64,000 nucleotides of DNA from Diphasiastrum complanatum. Taxonomy: Eukaryota; Streptophyta; Lycopodiopsida; Lycopodiales; Lycopodiaceae. The DNA lies in assembly GCA_029204225.1 (NCBI GenBank), contig CM055095.1, positions 50,410,841 to 50,474,840 of the forward strand, written 5' to 3'. The stretch's first letter is position 1; every line of letters begins with the position of its first letter. Below, in pieces: positions 23,464 to 37,500 of this stretch. The translations under genes were made by a program, and so were the position numbers. The notes below the pieces were generated by a model. That model did not search any database. It was not told the DNA's origin and saw nothing but the letters and a program-made list of their open reading frames with translations.

Positions 23464-26400
23464 AGCATTTAAGAGTTTTTGACGTGAAGGAGGGGGAGTA
23501 AGAGACCTCTCCCTTGCTTTACTCATGCTTGTGGTTAGATAGGTGGTTAGTTAGGAGTGGAGAGTAGGAAAATTGAGAGGTAAATGTAACTTTGCAAGGG
23601 AAGCATTATTCCCTTGGGAGCAAAATCTTTGTGTGACAGGTACCTCCGAGGCCACTACATACATCTTGATACCTCCTTGGACTAAATTGCCAATTTTCCC
23701 TTGGTGTTGATGAAGCACACTAAGACCAACCTCATGATCTCCCATAATGACATCATAACCTTTGTCAAAACAATATTTACAGGTGTTAACCTCTATAAAT
23801 ACTCCCTCTCAAACATTTGATTGAGATCCATCCACTCTCCTTCTACTAGCCAAGGTGAAAACAATGCCACCATCATAAAGCAAAAGTTAGATGCTATGGT
23901 TCCTATCCAAAATGAAAAAAAAAGAGGTGAAGATGAGTGTAGATCCTAATATTTGATTTCCCTTCGAGTCCATACCAATCCTCATGAAAACTTTTTTTGT
24001 AAGATGTGCCTAAGATATTGAGATTTTTTAGAACACTTTGGTGTTTGACTCGATTATTGTCGAATATCATAAATTTAATCTTACGTCACATTACTTAAGA
24101 ATTAAGACTAAGCATGATCAAACCAATGCAACACCTTTGCATGTGTAATTTATTATGACATAAGGATATGAAAATCCTATTACAACTCTCAAGTGCACTA
24201 CTACGACTATTTGGACGAGAGATTGTGAACAATAAGAAAGCATTGTATTAGTGACTCATAATGTGACAACGCTATATGATTGTAGCAGTTTGACTATAGA
24301 ACTTTTGGGCAGAGGAGAAATTTTTGAGTATAAAGTGGGTTTCCTATTGGCCTTATCCTTGATCCACTCTTTTGATTTTAGTTTAATGTGATGCTTTGAT
24401 GCGATGTTATAGATTCGATTGTAGTTTCTTTGAATATCATGAATCTTAAATGTTGATTTTGTAAGCTCAATAGTTGAAGTTGCATCAATACAATATTTCA
24501 AATATTCACAATGTTGAATTATGTACATTAGCTTCAATTCATTCTCAAGATTCAAACTAAGTTGAATGAGCATTGTCTTTAAGAGGGGGTTGCAACTAAT
24601 TGCACTCACAATAATGTGGATACACCAAGTCCTATACCACCCATGAGAGAGAGGGACTTAATTGCATGGATCATGACCACCTCAATATATAATTCATTAT
24701 ACTAGCTAGTTTAGTCATCTCAATAGTGCTCAGGTGAGTAAGGGGATTGATTGGCATATATTTATTATAAATTTTGTGAATAAGAGACTTTGTGCACCTT
24801 GGTCACTCAGTGCAGTTAAGTAACCAAGGCAGGTAGTAAAGCTGGAAATTTATATGACTATGACAGCGAGCCACAAACCTTCATTGGCAACATAGTGTAT
24901 TTACTACCTTACAAATAAGTTATATTTATGCAAGCAAGAGCTTGTTCTCTTGTTCTTTATGCACACTTGATATAGCATACCTTTAACATAAATTAAGTGT
25001 TCCAAATATCATAGGATTTTCAAATTAATGCTATGATGACATGTTTTGATATGTGATGGTTTCACTAAAAGTATATAAGTTTACAAGAACCACCAACTCA
25101 ACTACAAATTTACTCACATGCTTATGGACCATATGGGGTTTTGGAATTTTTACAAAGCAATAAAAAAGGCATAAAAAACAAGGTAATTAATAGATCACAA
25201 GAAGCTTTCCCTTAAGCTTGACACGACATTCAAATCATTGAAAAATAAATTAAATAAAGATTGCATATGTAAAAAATAGAGAAAATTTAATTTAATGCTC
25301 AAACTCACCTAAGAGTCATACCTCAACCTTTGCAAATCATTGCAACAACTAACATGGCAAAGCATATATCCATAAGTCAGGGCTATAGAGTAAGCAAGCA
25401 ATAGTGATGGTGACTGGGCCATGGGCATGGATCTCTCAAGTGATGGGGAGGACAAGCTTTGGAAAAGACACAACAAACGTAGTACCACTAACACAATCAC
25501 ATTAACATTGTATTCTACACCCAAACGATCGAATTTATTGCACAAGGAAAACTTGTTGATTAGTAATGTGGAATAAAACACCCAAGGGTACCTTTCTATG
25601 TCACCCGTTCACCTTGGTGAACAGGTAACCCTTTCTATCCAACACCTAATAATTTGTTTTTTGCAGATCCGTTCACCCACAAATCAATCTGTTCTTCTAA
25701 TTTGACATCACTTTCAAATAGGTAACCCGTTCTCTGTAATACGTACGAATTTGTATTTTTCAAACTAGTTCACCCAAAGATCAATCCGTTCTTTTGATTG
25801 ACATCACGTTTGATAGGTGAACCGGCAACATGGAAAGGCGCCTAAGAAGGTTGCAATGAGTTTTTAGGAGCTAGTCAAGATTAAAGCTTTTGTGCTAAAA
25901 GAGAGGACACTTTACCACGTTCTAAGGAGGTTTGTGATGCTAGCAAAATTTGTAGCTTTGGATGAACTACTCGGTCCATGAATTTGTAGCTTTGGATGAA
26001 CTACTCAATCATGGACCCTTAGCGTCTTCTTCTCTAACCAAACGCATTGGGTGACAATCTCTATTAAGACAAGGATGCCACCAAATAACGTAAGAAGCAG
26101 CAGTGAGAAAACACGGGAGCTGAACAGTGCAAGAGGAATTGATGGTACGCAAACCACAAGCATTTTTGTACAAAAGGCCAAGAATCCAAACCACCTGCAA
26201 GAAACCAATAACATGGGTAGATATGAAAATCAACAAATTGTAGGAGCAAGAGCAAGTTCAGCTGTCCAGACAGCTCATCCATGCAAGATGAGAAATTGGA
26301 GTTTTTCCCTTCGTCCCAGCCAAGTGAGTGGAGGGTCAAACACTAGAGAAGCAGCATGGAAGGAATCTACACAATTTGGAAAAGACCGGTACCAGCACAA

Positions 26401-27493
26401 GTGCCGAAACAGGAGTAGAAGTATACTTTTTCAAGGTAAATATTAAGCCCTATGCGCATAGTAATGAAAAGTCACTTGTATTTCATAAGAAAACCGTCTT
26501 TTAATGACAGTGTGAATGAATCTATTGATGCTCGATTCTGTCATTCGGGAGTAGAAGTGCACAACATTGAAGCCATGATCAAAGGTTTTGTCCGTTTTCT
26601 TTTTCTATACTATGAATAATAATGGCCTCAAGCCCCTATTTTTTTCATAGAGGAAGTCTGATTATTAGTTCACATTCTTCAACGCAGTTTCATTGCAACT
26701 AGAAGGACATTTAATCCCTTTTCCATCTAGATTAAAGTAATCAGCGTTTGAGATTTTGAAGACATCAACGACTTTCTATCAATTTTGGACTTCGATTGAA
26801 CTGTCATATATAAAGCTAGCATATTTTAAAATGTGAGCACTGAGCTTCTCATTGCTTCCAGATTATTGTTACAATATCGGTCACATAATAGATAGCTGCC
26901 CGACTCCCCCAAGGAGAATAATTGTCAAAATGACTGACTGTTGAGGTTAATAAAACCCCAGGCAATGCTCAACATCAAGCGAGTGATCATGGAAATGAGC
27001 ATTAGACACACCTATGGTTTTCACACCACAATAGAATGCTGACAAGACTGAACAAGCTTTGCTGTAGGACATGCTGGAACTTTCTAAGCAACAAAATAAC
27101 ACCTTCCTGTTAAGGTAGAACAATGAGAAATGAGTGCGTGTTGCTAACAACAATTTAGCTCCTACTCTATAGGTTACTACAAGTGAAAAGAATTGACGAA
27201 GATTGATATCAAGATGATGAAATCAGAGAAAAAGGCTTGTTCTGTCCTGTTAGCATGCAGACTCAACTAGGTAGCAGCCCAATTCAATGCAGATTCATCC
27301 CAGGTGATTCTATGAAACAATTTTGTAGTGCTATTCTTCGTAGGAGAGGGAGAACCTTTTGGAGTCTGCAGTTAAAAGTTTTTGTTACAATTGGTTTCTT
27401 GCATGCCCCTAGGGGTTCACCTAAACAGTTTGACTTTGAGCACAAGGCTTTTATAGTCCAATGGTCTCACAGTGTGAGAATGATCTGCCGTAA

Positions 27494-27534
<41 letters not shown>

Positions 27535-29529
27535 GACAAGGATTGCAGTAGCCCCGAACATCCCACTCACACAAAGATATCAGACCTCCCAACATTTGGA
27601 AAGATGAGATAGGAAAAAAATCTCAATGTTGCAAAATTTGAGATACCAGTAGGGGATTCGGATCACACCTCAAAATTTCCAAGCGAAACACCCTAACCAC
27701 ATGACCACTGGTTATCAGGATATCTTGACTCTTGAGATAACTGACCTGCCTGGTTATCAGTATTCTTGAGATAACTGACCTGCTATATCGTGACTACTCA
27801 TTCTGTAGCAGTAACTCTTATCAGAATGATTTGTGTTCCATACCACAAGCTCTCCCCCCAAGAAACATCTTACCAATGAATTGGAACAACTTATACGTTT
27901 TTTAAACCATAAAACAAATTTCAGAATAGATCTAGATCCAAGTCCAAAAACTTTCATTATGGTTCAGCTAATTGACAATTCAGTCAGCTTTCTGGGAATT
28001 GACCAATTCCAGCTCAACCGTCCTATCCATTAGAAAAAAAAGGTTTGTCCAACTTAAGTTGATAGAACATTTTCAAATGCATTATCCAATGGTTCACTGA
28101 CAGTCCAAAGGGCCTGCAATTCACCAAAATGCTGTTGACTAGTGACAATCCAATAACCTCCAGCATTCAATGTTATGCAAATTTTTTAAGTTCGACTATA
28201 ATCAATAATGAAACTTGAAACATACTGACTTAACCAAAAACGAATGCTCAACCACAATCATAGGACATATTTGATTACAACTAAAAATACTCATTATGTC
28301 TTGACTCTTGATCTATGATTCCAAATCCTGCAGTGAGGTAAATTTTTATCCAATAGTTCCGTGAACCAGATAGTGATATTAGGAAGAAAATCTGATTATT
28401 TATATCCAATGGATACTAGATAAAAGTAGTCTAATCATCGAGTTACCATAATTTTCCATAAACCCTGTATTCATGAATGCTTATGGCTTTCACTATCCCA
28501 TGATATGCATAACAACTCGGAATTTCATCAAATATCAGTTATACGAGCATACGATAGTTCAAAAGCCTTTATAACATTCACAAAAAAACCGATATAAGGT
28601 TTATGCTTTGTAACTCACTATACAAGAATATCACTATGTACTACTTCTGAATCAAATAAACTCTTAATCATCAAATGAGTGAAAGAATAAAACTAGTTAA
28701 CAAATGGAAGGTACTAAATTTTCTTGTTTAACAAGTCAAATGAAGCAATCACTCGGATTTATCCCAAAATGGATTCTTATGCAAGATTTCTAAATGGGCA
28801 AGAAGGCAACTAGTACAAGTTGTTAGATGCACTTATTCTAGATTTGACAAAATCTTAATGTATGCGTAAAATTCTAGAGTCAAGAAAGAGAAATAATAAT
28901 CACCATGGTTTATAAATTACTGCAACATCCATCAATAACTTGTGCAAATTTTTTGCTTGTCACTAACTATACCATGTTATTTTTTCATGACTTTCATGCA
29001 CTATCCAACAGATGGTATGCACCAGCAGTGATTTCCTCAAAACCATAGAGTAACGGTTTTCAAAAGATGCTACATGAAATTGAAAATACAATAGTCATGC
29101 CATTTATGTAATTGTAGCTAGCCACAATTTAACAAGCACTGATGACTTGCAAGCTTTTGTTTGTGATACGTGCATCCATCCCCATAACACTTTCCCTTCT
29201 CTTATATAGTTAGGAAAGAACAATAATCCACATATATCGTTTTTTAGTATTTCAACTTCAATTCCCATAAAAAAGACGTGAAACTATGAACAAAAATGAC
29301 TAAGATTAGACAAAAGGTATATAGATTGTAGTATGTACTAGTGAACAAAACTAGCCTTAGGATTTTATGCACTACTGAATACAATAAGAGATTTATCAAA
29401 AATTACTCAGTACTTGATTCTCCTTGCCCAATAAGGAAATAGAAGCAAAATGGACATGCAAATGGGAAATAGCGTGGTTTTAGCCAATGTTGATGTCCAG
29501 GACTTTGTTCATCTATCATAACGACTATT
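23464..29529. other. No gene seen; possible LTR, tandem repeat, microsatellite
   Basis: A purine tract (GAAGGAGGGGGAG, about 23,485) followed by sequence with a TATA-like box (CTATAAATACTCCC, about 23,795) could be the decayed 3' end and LTR of the preceding copia remnant. AATTTGTAGCTTTGGATGAA plus CTACTC is duplicated in tandem (25,947 and 25,981). (AC)n lies at 27,498-27,531. A 131-codon frame at 26,051-26,446 is open, but I cannot tell it from chance. Confidence 0.45.
27498..27531. repeat. (AC)n microsatellite
   Basis: Seventeen uninterrupted AC units. Confidence 0.95.
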
Positions 29530-30171
29530 AGTCTCTCATCTTCAAATTACCTAGAACCCAATGGGCAAGCCAAACTTTCAACCAATTTATGGAAGACATG
29601 CTTCGTGCATATGTTTCTAGCCGACAATCAAATTAGGAAAAGTACCTCCCAATGGTTGAGTATGCGTACAACAATATGAAGCATTTTGCCACCAGATTTT
29701 GTCCATTTATGCTGTTATATGGCTTTCAGCCTTGTTCACCAATTTTCGTTGGACTCATAGGTTTCAATGTTCAAGGTGCATTAGATTTCTTGCTAAATAT
29801 GCAGAAATATTGCAAGTGGCCAAGGAAAGCACTAGATTGGTGAAGATTGAGTGCAATTATATGCTAACCGAAGCTGCTCTTTAGAGATTTTGAGATTGGA
29901 GATTGGGTGTATCTTTGAATTCCAAAAGATTCTAAGCTCTTAGAACAGGGAATGCCCTAAGTTGTCACCACGATATAGTTGCCCTTGTAAGATTATAAAG
30001 AAACTCAATCAGTTCGCTTATCAAGTAGACTTTCCTCTAGGAACTACGGTTCATACTATATTCCATGTAGGTCGTTTAAAGGAAGCACTTGGTGGAAGAG
30101 ATAACCTTGTTCTAGAAGGTGAACTAGTAGTATTGGAGAACTCGACTTCCTTTGTACCTCCCGAACCATAA
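29530..30171 (+). pseudogene. Ty3/gypsy integrase C-terminal relic
   Basis: NGQA, then FMEDMLRAYVSSRQSN and KYLPMVEYAYNNMKH (29,555-29,690) match the end of the gypsy integrase core. SPRYSCPCKIIKKLNQFAYQ and TTVHTIFHVGRLKEALGG (29,965-30,095) match its C-terminal domain. Frame changes and stops separate the parts. Gag, protease and reverse transcriptase were not found upstream. Confidence 0.8.
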
Positions 30172-30900
30172 AAAGTCGTAGATACATGACAACATCAGTT
30201 AAGAAATCTTCTGGTTTTTGAACATGATAAACTTATACTTTAGGGTTCCTTGGCATTTCTAGTTGTTGCATGATCTACTTACAAAATGGTAAGAAGATAT
30301 TACAGATTATAGCCAAGTCATATAACACTTGTACACCTCGAGGAAAAGTCAGGTTTCTTGGCATTCCTAGTTGTTGCTCATCTCCTGGCCTCCGATGTTG
30401 TTGCAAGTTGCTATGGTTGCTGAGTTGTCGTCTTTCGTTGGTATTTTTGGGCCATTAAATTGGCTTTGGATATCTCAGTTGTTGGGGTCCTGCAAGTGAC
30501 ATTTCTCTATGGCTTGTTGGGGCTATTAGAATGCCTTGAGAGAGTTCATTCTCTCGTAGATTTCTTCCTGCATCTACATCGACCAAGTAACTTGAGAGAG
30601 CTTCATTCTCTCTTGGATCATTTATTTGGGTTTTAGTTTTATGTTTTGCCATTGAGGGCCATATTTTACAATTGATGTACTATGTTAGTGGATTTTTGTG
30701 TGTTGCTTTTGAAATTCTTGTTGTGAGAACTTATGTCCTCTCCTTCAATATCTCCATTGGTGCAGACATTTTCTGATAGTCTTATTTTCACATTTGTTTA
30801 TGGTCGGCTACTAGCACAGCTATTGCTTGGGGCCTTTCCTTTGCGGTTCAGTAATAAAAAAAAAAGGCCAACATTGAGGGCAATTTTTTAAAAGTTGGAG

Positions 30901-31210
30901 TGTTATGGACTCGTTCTCTCGTAACCCTAATTACTACTCTCCCTAATTAGCGTACCTTTAGGTACTAGGCCAGTTACCATTAAGGGCATGCTCTTATTGG
31001 ACTCAAGTACCCTAATTTTCCCTAATGTCATGAGCTTTCCACTAAGGGCTTCCAAATAGTATATATAGGGCTATCATTTAGTCATTACGTAGATTATTAT
31101 ATTCCTTCTCTTCTGACAGTTGGGCTCTTCATGGGAGATCTCTTTTCTATGGTAAGCTATTGCTTGTAGTTCTTCATAGATATCAATATATGTGATTGAG
31201 CTCATAGCAC
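30901..31210 (+). repeat. Probable 3' LTR of the gypsy relic
   Basis: TGTTATGGACTCG follows a short purine stretch and starts like the gypsy LTR at 47,546 (TGTTATGGCC). A TATA-like box AGTATATATAGGG lies at about 31,057, followed by a CT-rich leader. The right end is an estimate. Confidence 0.5.
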
Positions 31211-34200
31211 AAGCTGTGAAGCAGAATGTTGAAAAAATAAACCCCCATTTCAGACTATGTCAATGTCACACCATTGCCATTTGGAAAGGGTTTAACCTTT
31301 TCGCATGCTACTACCTTGATCTAGAATGTTTTCTCTTAACTTTCAGGTGTTTTCTTCACTGAGGAGGGCCATGTTTATTGAACCACAAAGATTCTAGAAA
31401 ACAAAACGTTCTTTTACAGGCATACTAGTGCTAAAAATCAACAAAAAACTCAAGAAAAACATCAATTTTCTTGCACGCATCTGTCTAATTACCACCGAGT
31501 TACAAGGCCCCACTAAAAGTGTTTTTTCACCAAAAAGAAAGTGTTAAAATTTGTGAACAACACTTGTAACAAACACTATCACAAGACTCTAGCGACCACA
31601 AAAACATTGGTGAGAAAGTGTAGAAGGATTACCATGCCCACCAGCTTCGATTGATCAACAAACAAGTAGTCCCTGGCTCTGATATCATTGTAAGAGCTCC
31701 CAAGATCCAATTTGCAACAATCAACATAAACAAGGCTTCTATGTCATTAGCGCAAATAGAGGATTTGAAGCCTGCAACACATAACCACTCAACCACAAAT
31801 CATGAGGAGAACACAATCACCCCCCCCATGCTAAGGGAAGCCTACTATCCTAAGGAATCCACGAGAGTTCAAATTGTACGCTCTCTCTTCCCTAGGATTC
31901 TCATGCAGATGCTCTAATCATGCAAGCCATATCGTGAGGTGTCCCAGTCTCCATGCAATGAGCTCACAAGATCCCTGACTAGAGTATAACCCTTACTATA
32001 TTAGAATTCCTTTGGCAAACCACAAAAGACTTCCTCAGTCACCACCAAGGTTTCGTGATGAAGGCTGGTTAAGTCCATAACTAGAGACGTAACAAGAGCT
32101 TATATTTCAAAGTATGTGACTTCAATGTTGATGTATCGAGGCTATACAAGCATGCCAAACTTAGAGAGAGATTATTCTTGGAAAAGCCCTTCCAAGAGAA
32201 TTGAGAACTACGGTGCTTGATTGAGAGCTACTCTATCTTTGCCTTGAGGGAGCATCTTATGTCCCTAGTCGGATCGGTTAATTAGCCATTACCTTTTGGT
32301 TCCTGATTAGATCTTGAATAAATGAATCCAGTCTTAATTAGAAAATAAGATAAACTTGGAAATCTAGAATCTTTCTCTTTGAGTAGTTTTCTAGAGACTA
32401 CTATTTTGCTAGCATTGTTATTATTGTAGTTGCATATTGGAAGTATGTTAGTGATTTGGATTTGGGCATGAGTTTCATAGATCTTTGAAAGAAAGATGAG
32501 CTACTTGAACAATGGATTTGATGAGATCCAGTTTGATTTTTCTCACTTCCTTTTAGACATGTTTGATGAAGTTGTGTTCATCGACTCTAATTTGGCCCCA
32601 AAGATGATCTTGGTGAATCAATTTTTTCAATGAAGGAAGATTGGTGTGCTAGAATTTTAGATTAGAGATATAATTTCGATAATAGAAACTGAGTCAATAG
32701 GCTAGATCAGTGCACCTTGCAAGTACTTGATTTGTTTGTCTCATATGGAATTGTGGAGTGAATCCTTTAGTGATTGAATTACTTCTCTAATATATAAAGG
32801 TTTGAATCTATCATGGTATTGACTACGTGGCTTAAGCATAATGAAATCAAGCTTACATATGTCCAAAAAAGAATATAGCAATGAATGTAGATTTTTTAGC
32901 TAGCTTAATTGCTACGTTCATGAGGATTTTGGAAAACTTTTTCTAGGGAACGGGAAACTTACTTAGGATCATCCAAAATTGGATAATAACTGAGAAGTGA
33001 TTCAGTCAATAAGATTTATGAAATGAGCAAGTATTTCAAAGAACTAGAATTAGTGAAGATGTTTGGCATGCTATTGGTGGTTGTATTTGGAATGATACAC
33101 ACTTGTGGATCACCTAATTAAATGGATTTCCATTATTAGAGCATTGATAGGACAATATTTTGAATCAATATATGTAGATGATGCCTATTTAGATGTCTTT
33201 GAAAACATGAATGTGGCAAGTTTTGATTATCAATAAGTATAGGGGGCTAGGAAACGTTTAGTGAGATCTATTTATGAATGAAAAGCTGAACGAGTTATGT
33301 TTGTTCTATGCATAATAAATGGATATGACTTGGAGTTAGTGATAGATGAGGGATGCTGCTAGTTGTATAGGACACTAGTATTTCCTAAATCTCGATCATA
33401 GTTTGAAGCGGTTTGATGGATATTGGCAAAAGTAGTAGAGGGCCTAGGATGCCTATCAGTTATTGCAAACCCCATGTATGTGTCCCAATCATGGAAATAG
33501 TAATGACAACATTGAATGCTACATGAAAGTTACATATCTTCTCCATTTCTGGATTCGTTATCTCATGCATTATGACTCTACCAACATCATGGAATTGGCT
33601 TTGATAAGGCATCTCATTCTTGGGGCGAGACATTTGCTTCTACAAACTTCATTGTACATACTTATTCTCTTACAATTTATTTATTGGTAAAATCCATAGT
33701 GATATATAGAGTTTGGCTAAACCCCATAGTACTACCATTTGATGCTTGAGGCTTTCTTTACCCATTATGCATATTGAAACCGTCAGTTGTTTTCTAGATA
33801 TCATAAACTGGGGACACCTAGCTCATTTGACATGTACTCCTATTCCAAAGGCTTGTACATTTCGTTCATAAAATATCATCACTTTTTTCTAGAAATAATG
33901 CTACTTCGAATCACTTATGTGTATAGCCATTGGGGAGTTGCGAAGGTGTTTAATATTGTTAAAGACCTGTTCAATAACAGCAATAAGCATTACTGAAAAT
34001 TCTCAAACTAAGAATAAAAAGATAAGTATATATCGTATGTGCTTTATTACAAACCTGCCCAAATAGTGACAAGTTCTCGACAACATAAGAAGAATGTGTT
34101 CCATTCGCAAGAGGCAATGCATGTTAGAGATCACTCCACTTGCATTAGTAGTTTCAACTGTGCTTTCCACTGTAGCATGTCAAGACACATTTCTATAGCA

Positions 34201-34214
34201 AAAAACATCAAAGG
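31211..34214. other. No gene seen
   Basis: AT-rich intergenic sequence downstream of the kinase gene. It holds short unrelated frames only. Confidence 0.5.
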
Positions 34215-34442
34215 TTAGGTACTTTTAGTTGAAACTTGTAGTATGTCATCAATTGCGTCTAGCAATTGCTTAATATCAAATGGTTTTCCCAAGTACCCAT
34301 CCATACCAGCAGAAAGACATGTTTCTTGATACCCTTGTATTGCATGTGCGGTCAGTCCTATGATGGGAATTCGTCTCCACCCTGACTTGATTTCCTCTCT
34401 CCGTATGTGGTGAGTTGCCTCTAGCCCATCCATTATCGGCAT
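34215..34442 (-). CDS. Kinase exon F: receiver, second half, and stop
   Basis: 228 nt. The join [19 protein letters not shown] restores the receiver. [14 protein letters not shown] supplies the conserved threonine and [13 protein letters not shown] the conserved lysine. It ends ...QVSTKST and stop at 34,215. The acceptor is ATTGCAG, with no pyrimidine tract before it. Confidence 0.93.
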   Translation of the reverse strand: MPIMDGLEATHHIRREEIKSGWRRIPIIGLTAHAIQGYQETCLSAGMDGYLGKPFDIKQLLDAIDDILQVSTKST

Positions 34443-34475
34443 CTGCAATATATTGCCGTTCGTAGCTGTTCACAC

Positions 34476-34530
<55 letters not shown>

Positions 34531-37500
34531 TAGCTTACTAGAATTTGCTTTGAGTAGGTGCTCTTCTATTAAAGTTGTTTTCACACATTTGTTTAAAATA
34601 TACGTGCATTGTACTTTTCTGATTATGGTGTCAAAGACATCAATAAAGGTGCTCTTTTTTGTTCTCCTTGCACGTATGCAAACAACACTTAATCACTCTT
34701 CAGCTTGTTTTTTACTAGATTTTAGAATAATATCCATAGTGCAACGAGGTTTTTTAAGGGATTAGAATAGAACACACCAAAGAAGGAAAGTGCATGAACA
34801 AAGATGTTGACTATAGTCTATAGTGAGAGTTAAAAGTTTGTGGGAAGGAGTTTACACTTCTGAAGGCCCTTGCCCGAGGTCATAACTCAAGGGCAAGGGC
34901 TCAAAAAAGTGTAAATCCCGATACTCAGGCTTTTATTTGGCATAGTAATTGTAGGCAAAATGTTTTGTTGACACTTTTTATTTTTATCTATGGATTGGTT
35001 CTTCCTCCGAAGCGTATGGGCTTTCTGGGCATAATACTCTTTATGTCTTGAAACTCATGGGCTTCATGGGCATAATGTCTTTCATGCTTTAAAGCACATG
35101 GGCTTCACAAGCATGATACCCTTTATGCTCTAAAGTCCGGGCATAGTTATAGGAAGTTGGCATCACGCTTGACAATTTGTGGAATGGAAGCAACTGCATG
35201 GATGGTGGAATTGTATCAGGCTGATTTATTACCTTTTTGCGCATGTCATTGTTCTCACCTTGTGTACAACTTGTGTCTATGGTTGGGTGGGTTGTCAATG
35301 AGAATCATCATGATTATTTTTGTTATTGTGTCTATTTTAATTTGTTGATGTTATTTTATGATAGTTTGTGGTGGGTTGTTACCTAGTATAAAAAGCTAGG
35401 CTTGTGATTGCCTTGACATTTGCTTCACAATTGTCATTGTGTTGATTTTGCTGAGTTTTACCATAGATCAAGAAGTGGAGGTTGTGTCCAGTAAAAGTGA
35501 ACTTGTGATAGAATTTATTGGAAACAATGAAATCAATGATTCTAAAGATGCAGAGGTTCAACTTTTTCTAGTAGAAGATATGGAAACAAAGCAAATCAAG
35601 AAGAAAATCTTCATGAAACACAAATGACATACAAAAAGATGTCATTATCAAAGGGAAAACTGCAAATCATAGAGTATTATGAAGAAAAAATGAGTGATGA
35701 TGGAGCACAAAGTTGTGCTTTTCCTTTTTGTTTATTATGGATGTTGGTTTAGTTGTCCTTTTCTTGTTGCCTGCGTACTATTAAGTTATGAAGTGAATCA
35801 CATATTCTAGCACCAATGAAGCATAAATTGACAATACATGAAGAAATCTAAAAATCTCCCACAAAGACTAGGATATAGCATCACATAGAGTCAATGCCTA
35901 CAGCCTTAAAAGCAATAGCGAAGGCAGGAGTTCTCCCATGAAGAACCCAAGCATTATCAAATCATAGTTGAAAAGTGAATGTACATAGGGCCTATTTTTT
36001 ACCCAATAGGAATTCTAAAGTGCAAGCTTCTAGGCACTTGACCTAAGCTTATCCAAACTAATAAACCATGCCACAAGAGGTAAAATGGTGCACCCTCTTG
36101 GAAGGTTTGTGCCCTTGGGCCCTTCGCAACAAGAGAATGTAATCAAATATAGGCCCTTGACCTAAGCTTATGCACACTAGGTTCATGAAAGGAGAATTGT
36201 ACCCCCTCTTATGGGATGTATGCACCCTCCTAGTAGGATCCCTACTCTAGTATAATAGTTGGGCCCTTGATTTGTTCCAAATATAAATGCATAAAAAGGT
36301 TTTTGGGTTGGAAGATGAATAAAAAGGATTGTGGCCAACAAATGAATGTGATATGAATATAGTCCTTGTAAACATGTCGTCTATGGACCCAATAGTCCAT
36401 AAGTCTCCCCCACTAAAATACGTTGACCCCAATGTTGGTATAAAAGAAACATAAGTCTGACTTTCAGGATTGGAAAGCAGCGAGTGATCAGTTTTTAGCT
36501 AGCGCTGGTGTTTGCTTGCTGACTACTTGAAAATATGTGCATGTTTAAGTTTGAGCACACCTCTTGGCAAGACATTAGCACCTACATGAGGCTGAAAATT
36601 AGAAACAAAGAAGAGAAGTTACAACGCTGCTGCCATTGATTAACAAGGACCAGAAGACCGCAGCATGGCTGCCATTAGATAGTTGCAAAGAGAAGGAGCA
36701 GGGCCAGGGCGCACTTTCTTCAACAGATTCCAGTGCTGCTTCAGCAGGCCTCCTACAAATTCCAATGTTAGCTGCTGCAGAATCAGCACCCACTATCCTG
36801 CAAGAATTAGCACTTATATACAAAATTTCTTGATAGCAGCAAAGTGCTCACGTTTTTGCAAAAATCCAGCAATCTACCAAGCCAATATGGGGCACAAATC
36901 TGCGCAGGAGTTTCTACATGGCCACTCTTGAGAAAATCCTGCAAGAATTAGCATATACAAAATTTCCTGAAAGCAGCAAGCGCTCACTTTTTTGCAAAAA
37001 TCCAGCAATCTACCAAGCCAGTAGGGGGCGCTAATCTACGCAGGAGTCAACGTTGCTACTTCTAATCTATGTGCATGCAGTCCTGCTCAAATTTACAGTC
37101 CAGTGCTCCAGCAATTTGCTTCAGCCAATAGTGAACCTTCTATTATCATTTGACAAAGGTTAGGAGCTCAATCTTTGAGCATTTTCAGCAAGGCAGTGAT
37201 TCTTCAGTAGGAGCATTGCTAAACCAGAATGGACGACCAATTGCGTTGAAAATTAAAAAGCTCAAACCAGCCCAGACTATGTATAGTGCCTATGAAAACT
37301 TAAGACTTGGAGGCACTCTTTGTATGGAGCTAATTTTGAGATTCTGACTAACCATAACCATGCACCATGGGTAAGGGAGTCAACAGCTCAGTCAAGTGTC
37401 ACAACCAGTTGACAGGGACTCATCACTTAGTGGTGTCTACATGTATGCCACATGGAAGGTAGGTGGTAGACACACAATTTCTTGTGCCATGCACTCTCAC

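Noticed and set aside
26051-26446. 131-codon frame with a varied composition
   Set aside because: Overlapping frames on the other strand are equally open, no domain is visible and there is no neighbouring exon; left unannotated.
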